NCBI GenBank assembly: GCA_026119855.1
Contig: JAOWBW010001593.1
Coordinates: 1-64,000, forward strand
Source of the DNA: Campanula takesimana
Taxonomy: Eukaryota > Streptophyta > Magnoliopsida > Asterales > Campanulaceae
Direction: 5' to 3'
DNA length: 64,000 bases
Shown in pieces: positions 42,843 through 54,147 of the stretch. Every line of letters begins with the position of its first letter. Within the stretch, counting starts at the first letter, position 1. The notes under the pieces are model-generated. The model saw only the letters and a program-made list of their open reading frames with translations, was not told where the DNA came from and did not search any database. The position numbers and the translations under genes were made by a program.

Positions 42843-45277
42843 TCAAATAGGAAATCCATCGGGATATGCAGATGGGGTGTAATTGTTAGGAGGATTATGT
42901 GGCCTTCCACCTCTCCTAGGCATAAGGCGAGAAATTACACGACCTATTCGTGATGTGTTAGTTTGACGAGATGGCGATGGTTCCTGAGTTGGGTCTATGT
43001 GACCAAAAGGTGTAGCCTCCGGAAGCGACATCGGAGGTAGAGTTGGAGTATAATCCATTTGAAAGCTTCGCCTTCCACTCCCACTCCCAGAAGCATACGA
43101 TGTGAAACCCGTCCCTAGAGGTCGACTTGGAGCATAGTCAACGCTTCTTCTTCGAATTCCACTCCCACTCTCCGAACCATATGATGTAAAACCAAAATTT
43201 GGCGGGGGAGTTGGAGTATAATCCATCTGTGTATGAGAGAATCCATAGTTTCCTGCCTGGGAGAAAGCGTCGTGTCCTGTAAATGTGTTTGGATCCTCGT
43301 TATCTCCGCCCTCATCATTCCCTTCCTCGTCATTGTCCCCCTCATTCACTGCCTCCTCAACATGTACCTCTGGATCATCCTGCACGTGTTGAGCACGTCT
43401 ACGAACCCGATTTCGTCTCGGTGGCACCCCTTGAACACGATCTACTGGTGGTGGAGGAGGTTGGAGGGCATCCAGTCGTTTCTGCTGTCTAATAGATGAT
43501 AAGGATTGTCTGATGACACCACGGGTAACATATAGGTTTTGTGAGCGTATGCCGTATCCCTCTACCTCAGATATGGCATTCTCGTTGGATATGTATGCAC
43601 GCTGAAGGTTTTGAATCTGTTGAAAATAACAAAAAAAGAATAAATTATAACGATAAGATAAATTGTGAACAAATAAAAATGAACTAAAGTAAATATGTAC
43701 TATTTAGCTTACCAAACCCTCATAACGACTAGCATGCGCCCTGTACCCCTCATCCTCTATAGCATTCGGATTCTGGATCAATAACCGTGTAATCCTATGG
43801 TACCATAACATATAGTAATGTGTGTAATCTACATCCTCGGTACCATATTGCCCAGCCACCACCAAATTAGCCCGTTGATTCCACATTCCGATGGGAACTA
43901 TGTGGAATTCAGGCCAATTAACCTCTGACCGACCTCGTCGATCTAGTCCATGCAGGTAATCACTCGTGTCATGTGGGTCAGGGATATTCTGTAACATCCC
44001 GAACTGCCTCATTACTCGATCGGGAAGGTGCCACTCAACCTATCAAAGCAAATGAGGGGCACCTTCGCTCTCCATATAGCCTGTCCCTGGAAGCAATATG
44101 GTGGACCCTGGACATTTAAGTACGGCTGCCACTCAACCTGATCATCATTCAAATACGCCAGCTGATCCCGGTATCCACGCAAGTTGTGGACGGTAAGATG
44201 CGTATATGATAAAGGACATTGCCACCTACATATGGAGCAATTTGACATACAAATTAATGTGTAATAATAAAAATTAAGTACATAGAATATTATGTGGACT
44301 TAAATTTAATTTATTTTAGAATACCTGCAACCATATGGGGATAATGCATCCTGAAGAATGACATCTCCACGTGTCCTTACGGGTCGTAAACACAACAACC
44401 GTTCCCAAGCCCAAAGCTAAAAAAAACATAACATAAAGAAAAAAATTTGTGTCACGTACAAAACATATTTTCTTCACTACAATAATATAAGAAAATATAA
44501 TTGACATACCTGTACAATTGTTAAGAATCCAGCACAACTTTTCGCATCGGGCTTTGTCGCTACACACAAGTCCCGATATAAAAAGGCTAACATTGCACTA
44601 CCCCAACTGTAGTTCCCGATCGTGTCAACGTCCCTAAGCAGTGGGAGGTACATAAGTTTCACTAAGACATTACTCGTATCCGGCATTAAATGTGACCCTA
44701 TGCATATCAAAATATATGCCCGAGTATACTGGTTAACCAATTCGGGCGGGGCATTTGCAGGAAGCTCATCCCACTGAGTCAGTTCGTCTATAATCCATTT
44801 AATAGACAATCTACCACCCTTCAATACGCCATCATGTGGTTCAATCCCTAGTAATTCGTGGCATAATTGAAACCATTCCAATTTTTGCATATGGGTTTGG
44901 GAACTAATCACAGGATCCCCGTCTATAGGAAGGCCACATAAAATTCCAACATCCTGAAGGGTGATGGTCATCTCCCCAACTGGCAAATGAAATGTGTGCG
45001 TCTCTGGACGCCATCTCTCAACCAAAGCCTCTAACAAATGCCAATCATATTTGAAAAAACCTAGTTTATAAACACCGTAAAACCCAACATCTAAAAGTTT
45101 ACTCTGAATCCTAACATCCAAGTTTTTAGGAGGTTCCGGACCGCGCCTAAATCTAATATTCTCAACTTCTTGTTGAGCCCAAATATAACGTGACCGGTGT
45201 TTATCTTGCCATTTTAATACGGAGTCGTCTAACGGCCCGGGATCAACAAATGCTTGGTTATCATGATATTGGTCCAT
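42843..45277 (-). pseudogene. Plant mobile domain (PMD, MAIN-like) gene with one frameshift
   Basis: Exons on the minus strand: 45277-44510, 44416-44325, 44225-43713, 43616-42843; all GT-AG. The start MDQYHDNQAF follows a perfect acceptor (TTTGTTTCAG), implying a leader intron. Exon 1 holds the PMD core (LLEALVERWRPETHTFHLP, GEMTITLQDVGILCGLPIDG). Exon 2 has LWAWERLLCLRPVRT, exon 3 WRAKVPLICFD then HLPDRVMRQFGMLQNIPDPH. The last exon is a low-complexity tail rich in Glu, Pro, Ser and Gly. A single missing base near 44040, between FD and EWHLPDR, shifts the frame, and exon 4 phase fits only with that base present. PMD proteins of the MAIN/MAIL1 type act in silencing and genome stability, and transposon-borne copies are known. 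It is either a dead gene or an assembly error. Confidence 0.85.
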
Positions 45278-45289
45278 CTGAAACAAACA

Positions 45290-46020
45290 ACAAAACTATT
45301 AAACTAAAATTCGTTTAAAAAAGAGGCTGGTCCGTTAAATATTTAACTGAAAAAGGGCTCTTTTCTGACAGTTTAGTTAACTTTTTGACAGAAAATGGGA
45401 TTTTTGATAAAAAGAGGGGCTGTTTGTTAAATATTTAACAAAAAAACGCAAGACCTGTTAAATTTCGGACAGTTTAGTTAAGTTTCTAACGAAAAGTAGG
45501 CATTTTTGTTAACTTTCCAACGAAATTCGGATGATAATGTGAAGTTCATCAACTTTTAATAAATAGATTATTGTTAAATTAATATAAAATCACATAAGCA
45601 AATTAACATGTATTATCAGTTAATATTCTAACAGAAAATGGCCATTTTTGTTAACTTTCTAACGAAATTCAGTCGATAATGTGAATTTTCATCAACTTTT
45701 AATAAATAGCTTTTTGTTAAATTAATTCAAAATCACATAAGCAAATTAACATGTATATTATAACTCAACAAATTAACATATTCTAATTTCATCGAAAAAG
45801 ATAATTAAAATACAAATTATATAAAAGAAAATCACTAAATATGATAGCACTAACCTTATAATGTGGAAATTGTGACAAGATTCCCAACACAAATTAATTT
45901 TCTGACCAAAGGGACACTGAGATGCAGAGAAGACAGTGATGGAACGAAGGTTGAAGGTTGATGGGGGAATGGGAGGTAGGGTTTGAGGGGGAAGGAGGCT
46001 GCCGATTTATGAAGAATTGT
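45290..46020. other. AT-rich noncoding interval of MULE
   Basis: Upstream of the PMD gene. Repeated GTTAACTTTCTAACGAAAT-type and GTTAAATATTTAAC phrases. Similar GTTAAATTTTTGACATTTCA repeats lie at 38290-38530, in the leader intron of the transposase at the other end. No coding sequence seen. Confidence 0.6.
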
Positions 46021-46028
46021 CTGGAGGT

Positions 46029-46218
46029 GAAGTCGGAATTGGGAGTGCCGACTTCACCAGAAACGGCATTCCCATTGCCGACTTCTGCCAAATTCCAGAC
46101 TCCCAAAATATTCCCGCTTTGACCCACTTTGACCCTAATTCGGAATTTTTGCTTAACCTAAAGTCGGCATTGGTAGTACCGACTTCATCCCAAAGTCGGC
46201 AATGCCAATGCCGATTTC
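46029..46218. repeat. AAGTCGGCAT palindromes, right MULE end
   Basis: Four palindromes or half-palindromes: GAAGTCGGAATTGGGAGTGC-CGACTTC (46029-46055), an ACGGCATTCCCATTGCCGAC form (46063-46084), AAAGTCGGCATTGGTAGTAC-CGACTTC (46160-46187) and AAAGTCGGCAATGCCAATGC-CGATTTC (46192-46218). One, read in reverse, matches the left-end copy at 37927. Confidence 0.83.
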
Positions 46219-46307
46219 ACAAAAAATGGTCATTTTGGTATATAAAGTTTCCCAAATGTCATTTAGGTAGATAATGATTTAAAAGAGAATTATTTGGAAA
46301 AAAAATC

Positions 46308-48881
46308 TCGAAGAGAGTACCAGGTGGATGACGATGTGTGCAATAATTCTACACAAATTTATAATAACAACAAATATTTTAAAACAGAGTACTCCCTCCG
46401 TTTCATTATAATAAGTGACGTACGGTTTAGGGATAGAATCTTATTCCAATTTAACTGACGATTTGACTATTTTTACTTTTGATTGACAAAATTTATAATA
46501 AGTCATTTTTTTTTTCACTTTTTCCAATTTTTAATAAAAAAAATAATATAAAAAAAAATAATATTTTTTGGTCAAATCCGGTCAAACTCTCATAACTGAC
46601 GTATAAGACAAGTTCCACTCTTATAATTAGAGTATAAGAGTAAAAAATTTCACTTTTTTCAACTTTTAATAAAAAAATAAATAATATTTTTTGGTCAAAT
46701 CCGGTCAAACTCTTATAAGTGACGTATAAGACAAGTTCCACTCTTATAATTAGAGTATAAGAGTCATTTTTTTTTCACTTTTTCCAACTTTTAATAAAAA
46801 AATAAATAATATTTTTTGGTCAAATCCGGTCAAACTCTTATAACTGACGTATAAGACAAGTTCCACTCTTATAATTAGAGTATACGAGTAAATTTTATTT
46901 TTCACTTTTTCCAACTTTTAATAAAAAAATAAATAATATTTTTTGATCAAATCCGGTCAAACTCTCATAACTGACGTATGAAGTTCTACTCTTATAATTA
47001 GATTATAAGACTCATTTTTTTTCACATTTTCCAACTTTTAATAATAAAATAATAATATTTTTTGGTCAAATCCAGTCAAACTCTCATAATTGACGTATAA
47101 GACCTGCTCTCCTCTTATAATTAGAGTATAAGTCATTTTTTTTCACTTTTTCCAACTTTTAATAAAACAAATAAACAATATTTTTTGGTCAAATCCGGTC
47201 AAACTCTTATAACTGACGTATAAGACCTGCTTTACTCTTATAATTAGAGTATAAGAGTCATTTTTTTTTTCATTTTTTCCAACTTTTAATAAAAAAATAA
47301 ATAATATTTTTGGTCAAATCCGGTCAAACTCTTATAACTTACGTATAAGATCAGTTCCACTCTTATAATTAGAGTATAAGAGTAATTTTTTCACTTTTTC
47401 CAACTTTTAATAAAACAAATAAATAATATTTTTTTTGTCAAATCCGGTCAAACTCTTATAACTGACGTATAAGACAAGTTCTACTATTATAATTAGATTA
47501 TAAGACTCATTTTTTTCTTCACATTTTCCAACTTTTAATAAAAAAATAAATAATATTTTTTAGTCAAATCCGGTCAAACTCTCATAGCTGACGTATAAGA
47601 CAAGTTCTACTCTTATAATTAGATTATAAGACTCATTTTTTTTTTCACATTTTCAAACTTTTAATAAAAAAAATAAAGAATATATGTTGGTCAAATCCGA
47701 TCAAACTCTTATAACTAACGTATATGACCTGCTCTACTCTTATAATTAGAGTATAAGAGTCATTTTGTTTCACTTATTCCAACTTTTAATAAAAATAAAA
47801 AATAAACTAAAATAATATTTTTTGGTCCCACTAATCTTTCCATTTATGGAATGTGCAATTTCTACTCACATATTTTTTTGTCAAATCTCAAACTCACATA
47901 ACTGGCGTATAAGACAAGTTATACTCTTATAATTAGATTATAAGACTCTTTTTTTTTTCACTTTTTCCAACTTTTAATAAAAAAAATAAATAATATTTTT
48001 TTGTCAAATCAGGTCAAACTCTTATAACTAACGTTTAAAACAAGTTCTATTCTTATAATTAAAGTATAAGAGTCATTTTTTTTCAATTTTCTATTCTTTA
48101 TTTTTTTGCACTTTTTTCATTTTTTAATAAAAAAAATTAATATTATTTGGTCAAATTCGGTCAAACTTTTATAACTGACGTATAAGACCAGTTCTCCTCT
48201 TATAATTAATGTATAAGAGTCATTTTTTTTCAATTTTCTATTCTTTAATAAAAAAAATTATATTATTCTGTCAAATCCGGTCAATTTTCTATTCTTTATA
48301 ACTATTAAAGTTTAATTCTTTGAATCGGCATGCTTGTCCAAAATGTGAAATGATACAACAATTTTATCTAGATTCCATAAAAAGTGAGTAGAGAATATGC
48401 ATACACACACTTAGTAGAACAAAAGTAGCCAATATTCGCACTGCTATTAGGGAAAAACACATTTCTGCCTCTCTCCAATGTGATGCAACAATTTTCAAAG
48501 AACACCTCTGTGTCTCTCACCTTCAATCTCAGACTTTATTTGCACCAAAACGATGGCCATTTAATCATCTCAGCCTCACCAATTCTTGCAGATGCAGATC
48601 TAGATCTACCTCATCCCACCAAGCAAAAATCGGCAACACCAAGGATCCTAGCCAGATTTGGAAAATTCCGGCCAGATGTGGGATGAACCGGCGAAGATGA
48701 ATGTCATCGGGAAGGCCTCCGAAGACCAGTTGGTAAGGTGAGAAGCCAGAGGGGAGGGAGAATCCAGACCGGAGGGAGAGTGAAGATGACAGTTGGTTAG
48801 GAAGGGAAAGAGATGGGGAGGAAGAGAGGGAAGGTGAGGAAGACCAGATCTGGACATATCTAGATAGAAAAATGACGGGGG
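46308..48881 (+). repeat. 2.5-kb direct repeat, copy 2
   Basis: Copy of 35326-37838 in the same orientation. It begins at the right end of the MULE and includes 80 bp of FAAH-leader-adjacent sequence. It differs by small indels and a ~60-bp insertion in the array at about 47825-47885. Confidence 0.9.
46392..48300. repeat. ~125-bp AT-rich tandem array, copy 2
   Basis: The same ~14 units as 35410-37260 in the same order. This shows the array existed before the block was duplicated. Confidence 0.9.
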
Positions 48882-50229
48882 AGTTTTTCCCTAGATCCGG
48901 TCAGATCTAGATAGAAAAATGACGGTGTTGGCGGCCCCGGAAATAGAGCAGGTGACGCGGCGTATGAGGGGAGCCGGAAAGTCGCCGGTTAGTTCGTCGG
49001 AGGATAGGGGGAAGATGATCTGAGGGGAGACATGACCGGTGTTGATGGCTTGCCAACGGATATGTACGAGGGCGGGTGAGAAGTAGGCGGGGTAGGAGCA
49101 CCGGCAACAGAGATGACCGGAGGGGAGTGAGATGACCAGCGACGGGGGAGGTGAGGAGCAGAGAGAGAAAATATAGATTTTGTGTGTGTGTGTGTTTTCT
49201 AGAGAAAGAGTCTTTTGAAAAAAATTAGGCAGAGTGGTGAGGGTGGTGAGGGTTTTATTAGGTGGAGGGGTAGTTTTGTCATTTAGAGATTAATGTTGAC
49301 TGAGTCAAAGGGCCATTGGGTTTTGGTGGAATTTTGATCTGGACTTAGGGGGTAGGTGGACTTAATCATATGGGATGGGTTTTTATAGTTTTTTGATCTG
49401 GGCCTTAGGTCCTTATGGAATTATGCCGTTGCAGATCAAAGGTATTTTCTCTCTCTCTCTCTAGAAAATAAGCCCCCTCTCCTCGTCACCGTCCCTCATC
49501 CCTACCTTTTCCTTGCGCCATCATCATCATCCGCCATCTTTTCTGTCAACCTCCGCCTTATCGCTTGTCCCTCCCACCATCGTCTCCTCCTTCCACCATC
49601 TTTCTCTGCCTCTCTCTGCTTTTTCGACCACCATCGCCTATAATAGTTCCCTTCCTCCGCCACCTTGTTTTTCGCCTAGATCCGGCAGAAAATCATCAAA
49701 TTTGGCAAGATCTGATCGTTTAATTGTTCTCGCTCTTCACATGTTTTGCTATGAAGTGAACCACATCCTTTGATTTCAAAATCGAACATGTCTTCTTGTT
49801 GTCTCATAAAAAATTGTAAAATCAAAAAAATGAAAAGTTTTTACTCACTTACATACTCACATCAAGTAACCCACTAATTATCTTCTATCTCACTTTCTCT
49901 CTCCTACCAAACTATATACACTCACAACACAACAGCGTTTCTAGTTTTTCTTTAATTATTGTGAAAAATGATTTTGTGTAATTTAAAATAGGGTTAATTG
50001 CAATTTAGACCCTGAAGTACCATACCACCCTTCCAAGAGAACCCTGATATGTTTTTTTTTTGTCAAATCAGGTCTTGATGATTTAAAAACTCGTCAAATA
50101 AGGCGTTTTTGACGGATTTCGTTAGAAAAATCAGTTATGCAGCATGTGTTTGGCACGTGACAGACAGATTGGGTGACAAAAAGTATTTTCAAAAAAGTAT
50201 AATTTTATTCTTTTCCTGACAAAAAAATA
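48882..50229. other. Gene-free interval
   Basis: A second short copy of ATCTAGATAGAAAAATGACG follows the repeat, then GA-rich sequence, (TG)n near 49180 and (TC)n near 49450. A GGGTTAATTGCAATTTAGAC terminus at about 49990 resembles a MULE/MITE end without a visible partner. Short open frames here show no domain or repeat support. Confidence 0.5.
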
Positions 50230-50489
50230 CTCTCTTTGTCCCTAAATGAGTGTCCATTTTCAAAAAATCTTTGTCCCAAAATGTGTGTCCTTTTTTAACA
50301 CAACTTAGTCCCTAAATATTTTTTTTTCGATTTTTTTTTCACCGTTCTCTTTATACTTGCAAAACTAAATGTTTGGAAATGAGATTACAAGATTATATAT
50401 GAATATTTGCCACCAAATTCTACAAAGAGTTGAGATTTTCAGATGTCTCTTAAAATGAAATTCGGACACTCATTTAGGGACAGAGGGAG
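50230..50489. mobile_element. Stowaway-like MITE
   Basis: CTCTCTTTGTCCCTAAATGA...TCATTTAGGGACAGAGGGAG with TA flanks. Confidence 0.82.
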
Positions 50490-50690
50490 TAATTTTTTTT
50501 TAGTTATTTAAAATCAGTTCATTTCAAAAAAATAATCTTAATTGGATATAATTGGTTGGTAAAAAAAATATTAAGCTATAATTAGTTAAATAAAACACAG
50601 TCACTTAAAGTGTTCATCCCAAACCCAACCGGCCAACCCCTCATCTTCATTCTTTCATCCCAAACCTAACCCCCAAATTGTTGGGTTTTG

Positions 50691-51770
50691 AGGGTCCTTG
50701 CGCAGGGGAAGAAGGCAATTAAAACAAAAAAAACCCTAAGCCCCAAGATCCATTCATGATGATTAAATTAATATCAAGATGAAATTAGAATACTAACCAT
50801 GTTGTGCGTTTAAAATTTTCCGGATCTTCAAGTCTTCAAGCTTCAAGATTTGATCTCCCGTTCTTCGCGTTCTTTGAATCAGGATCACAGGAACACGAAC
50901 TTGAGATGCTAAAGCAAACTTCCTTTATGTGTATCCACACACGAACGAATATCTAGAACCATTCTAGATCTGGATTGCTAGACCCATTAGAAAACACGTT
51001 TTTCTAATCTTCAAAAGGCTATATGAATTTTATGCGTTCTTGATCTTTGATTCTCAATCTTGAATCAAGAATCATGTTTCTCAAACATAATAGAGTGCAT
51101 TAGTTTAATAGATGGTGAAAAGATATATTTATAGTCCCTAGTCATTAACCCTTAATGACCTAGGATACCTAAATCCCGTCACCCAATTAAACTTACCAAA
51201 TTCTGGCCCCAGGAACTCTGGCACGGTCGTGCCACTTAGTTCGAGCCTGACTTGCCGAAGTTGGATAATGGCACGGTCATGCTTGTTAATCCGCACGGTC
51301 GTGATTTATAACTGGCACGACCGTGTCTGTCAGAAACTCAGTTTTTGCCTTTTCTTGATTCGTTCTTTTGTGTGTGACCCCATATGATTGTATTAAGTTG
51401 GCAATGAGTCAAACCAAGGTCAAACTCATAAGTCATGAGCGAACTCTAGCAAGCCATCATGACTACCCAATTAATATAACTTAAATGAAGTTCGTTATAC
51501 TCATAGAACATATCACAAATCTTTTGTCACGCGATATCATATTGAACATAAGTCATGGTCAACGTCAACTTATCACGTTCAATGCTTTCCCGATACCGAG
51601 TAGATTGATTATGATCAAATGATATTGATCACATCAATTCATTTGAGCGTGGCCACGCATTTCATCAATCTCACTCTACGAGTTGCCTAAGCGGATATCT
51701 CTCTTGAGGGAGGGACAAATTCCATCTTGACTTATCATTCTTCCCTACAAGAATCCGATTATGCCAATCT
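50691..51770 (-). mobile_element. Part of an unassigned LTR (minus)
   Basis: It begins TGTTGGGTTTTGAGGG, a plausible LTR end on the minus strand, and has TATAAATATA at 51133-51124 (minus). About 90-200 bp upstream of that are four GCACGGTCGTGC-type words (51210-51330). No coding part or partner LTR is in the window, and the right side is cut at 51770 by the Tat-like element. The copia assignment is a guess from the termini. Confidence 0.45.
51210..51330. repeat. GCACG/CGTGC word cluster shared with chromovirus LTR
   Basis: GGCACGGTCGTGCC, GGCACGGTCATGC, CGCACGGTCGTGA and GGCACGACCGTGTC in 120 bp. These are the same word (or its complement) as in 1745-2005 and 9004-9265, with a TTGCCGAAG phrase nearby where the other has CTGCCGAGG. 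Confidence 0.75.
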
Positions 51771-52453
51771 TACACTATACACAATTCTCTCAAGAATTCT
51801 TCCTACAAGATTTCTAGCAACAAAACTCTACACAAATTGTTCTATAACAATTTCTCTACAACATTTCCATCTCCAAGTTAAAGTTTGAAGTTCTTCTTTT
51901 TTAAAGGTACTTTATTCTTATTCTCTTATTTTAGTTGTCTAGTCAATGTATGCAATCCCCATAAAAGGGAACATGACCTAAAAGGCCACTTCACTATTGA
52001 AGTTTGGTCAAGGTTATCTTCCTACATTCCAACTCTACTTTAATTTCTCCATTTCATATTAATGTAATTGCTACATGTAATCTTTAACATAAATTAATCA
52101 ATAAAAACAATTCTCTTTTATTTCCCTTTTATTTCCCCTTTTTCTCTATCTTACAATTGTTAACAAATTTCTCTTATAAATTGAAAGACTTTTTACATTA
52201 GAACACCTTTAGTAGCAAGACCCGCGTAAGCGGGGCGGAGTGGGTGTTTAAGTACTTCCCACTCCGTCATCTAACCCCCGAACCATTCTCTTCCAAATCT
52301 TTGGTTTCGTAATATTAAAATAGGCTATTTCTCTAGATTTTTGTTATGTTCCTTTAAAAACATAGGTGGCGACTCTACAAATTAAAACAAGTTAGACATC
52401 CTCGGATAATTCACCGCTCTAGCCAAGTAGTGGGCTTTCCCGGGGTATCTACA
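51771..52453 (+). repeat. 5' LTR, only R-U5 part
   Basis: It matches 59872-60555 from ACACTATACACAATTC to the end. The 545-bp promoter part found in the other LTR is absent. Ends CTACA. Confidence 0.88.
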
Positions 52454-52454
52454 A

Positions 52455-52472
52455 TGGCGACTCTGCTGGGGA
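52455..52472 (+). other. Primer-binding site (tRNA-Arg type)
   Basis: TGGCGACTCTGCTGGGGA, one base after the LTR end at 52453. Confidence 0.75.
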
Positions 52473-52544
52473 AGATTTAGAGGGTTAAACTTGCGTTTCT
52501 GCTTTTGGTGTTTTTTTATTCTGTTTTCTGGGCATTCTGGTAAA

Positions 52545-52815
52545 AAAAGTTGGAAGCGCGCGCCTCTGGCCTTCTTGGCCTAAAGCGCGCACGTCCGACC
52601 CCAATTACCAGAATCGCCCGCCTTCCTTCTTGTCCTTCCATTTCATGTTATTGTGCTAACAGTTTCTGTAGGGGAAAAAGTTTTCATTTAGGGTCAAGGC
52701 AATCCCTTGAACCCACTGATTTCCAGGTTTTTACCCAGAAGCGGGCGCCTCTGCCTCTCTTTCTCTAATGCGCGCGCCTCCCGCATAGGCATCCCAATGC
52801 ACGCGCGTCTGGGCC
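52545..52815. repeat. GC-rich words in the 5' leader
   Basis: GCGCGCGCCTCTGGCC, AAAGCGCGCACGTCC, AGCGGGCGCCTCTGCC, TGCGCGCGCCTCC and CACGCGCGTCTGGGCC in 270 bp. They resemble the cluster in the LTR at 59500-59580. Confidence 0.7.
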
Positions 52816-53647
52816 ATTTTCCAGAAATAGAACAGTGCACAGAACAGAATGGACAGAATGACACTGTGTGGGCACCGGGCCTGCACATAACCTATTTTAT
52901 TTTCTGTTTATTTTATCGGTCACACGGGTGATTCGAGAGTTGTAAATTACGTGCTTATTTGCTTTTCTTTTGTTTAAAAAAAAATTGTCACTTGGCTTGA
53001 CCTCACACTGCATGCACATATTCCTATGAATTTCTCACTATCGAGTCACACAAGTTCATAACCCCAAACCCGTCGAAGCCCGTCCTAGAGAGTTTCAAGC
53101 TCCACCCGACCTTGAATATCTCGAAGCGGTAAACCTCAACCTGTGGTGTAGTTCACGACTACATGCCGGGGGTGACCTTAAGCCTCTTTTTAACCGAGCA
53201 CAAGCCAACACAATTCTAGTTAGGATCTAACACTCAGTGACCAAGTCGGTTTTCGTGTGTCGAGATTTCCCTAAACTAATGTCATCAAATCATACATGCC
53301 GTTTCCAAAAGAAACAAATGGTTATTATGAACGAAATAAAACTCCGTCCCCGCATGTATGCTTTATGACATTAATTTAGTTTAATCCCGTCACATGTAGG
53401 TATCACAAGCGTGGTGGAATCCGATGAGTACATGGGACCGCGAGAAGGTCTATATACTAGTGTGACGATTCCACTATTTTTTTTAGAAACCCCAAAAAGG
53501 ACTACGTCCTTCCGACTTTTGTAAATAAAAAAAAAAAAATTCCTATGTGGTTCGAGTCTTTTTTGCTTGTTTGTGGGTTAATTTATTTTACTCAAAAGGT
53601 GTTTGTGGGGCCATCCTAAGATCAACCGTGTTCTTCCAATAGGTCCA

Positions 53648-54147
53648 ATGGCTTCCAATGGCAACAACAACAAGGGTGAGAACATTTCCATGTCCAACAA
53701 AAGGCTTGTCAACATAATGAGAGCCATGGGGGAACATATGGACAGACTAGCCGAGGATGCCCGCCGTAAAGACGATTTGTGGCAAGCCCGTTTTGATCTT
53801 GAGAGGAGGATTCACAAGAGGTTTCCGAACTTAAGGCCCGTCTAGAAGAACTCGCCGACAACAAAGCAAAGGCCAACAAGCGAGTTTTCACTCCTCTCCT
53901 AGGAGTAACCCAAACCGAAGCATTTGAAACTTTTGTGGCGAGTGGAAAGGTCAAGCCTTTGGAAGGGTACAAGCCGAAGACGATACCGAAGAATCATGCA
54001 TTTGGTGAATGGTGCAACTACCACAAGCATAGCGGCCACACTACCGAAGGATGCCTCCTTCTCCAAAACATCATCCAAGATTTGATCGACAATGGTGAAT
54101 TTACCTTGGGTGAAGAGAAACTCATCAAGGAAGAGGTTCAGATTTGA
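53648..54147 (+). pseudogene. Tat-like gag remnant
   Basis: MASNGNNNKGENISMSNKRL starts at 53648. After a one-base frame change near 53805 it continues VSELKARLEELADNKAKANK, and ends with the CNYHKHSGHTTEGC box and LLLQNIIQDLIDNGEFT. In Tat/Ogre Gag a Cys-His box followed by a KxxIQDLIDxG segment is usual, so this is the C-terminal part of such a Gag (inference from memory of the family). Only about 165 codons remain. The charged middle may form a coiled coil. Confidence 0.7.

Larger units (their letters stand above)
37839..46307. mobile_element. MULE carrying mudrA, HROB-like and PMD genes
   Basis: An 8.5-kb insert exactly between the two 2.5-kb direct repeats. It encodes a full MURA transposase (+, 38636-41155), an OB-fold gene (-, 41655 to ~42450) and a plant mobile domain gene (-, 42843-45277). 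The two minus-strand genes converge on the transposase. Near each end lie short palindromes GAAGTCGGTACT...AATGCCGACTTT, which appear on the left in direct and on the right in inverted orientation and so act as subterminal inverted repeats. I could not find long terminal inverted repeats or a 9-bp TSD, so the exact ends are inferred from the repeat boundaries. Confidence 0.75.

Noticed and set aside
35326..48881. 2.5-kb direct repeats as LTRs of a giant retrotransposon
   Set aside because: No TG...CA ends, no primer site or polypurine tract next to them, and the interior is a DNA transposon.
49513..49773. 86-codon His/Pro/Ser-rich ORF
   Set aside because: Low-complexity CT-rich DNA without splice or domain support.
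53603..53845. Independent 80-codon gene
   Set aside because: It reads into the gag remnant after a one-base shift, so it is treated as part of that.
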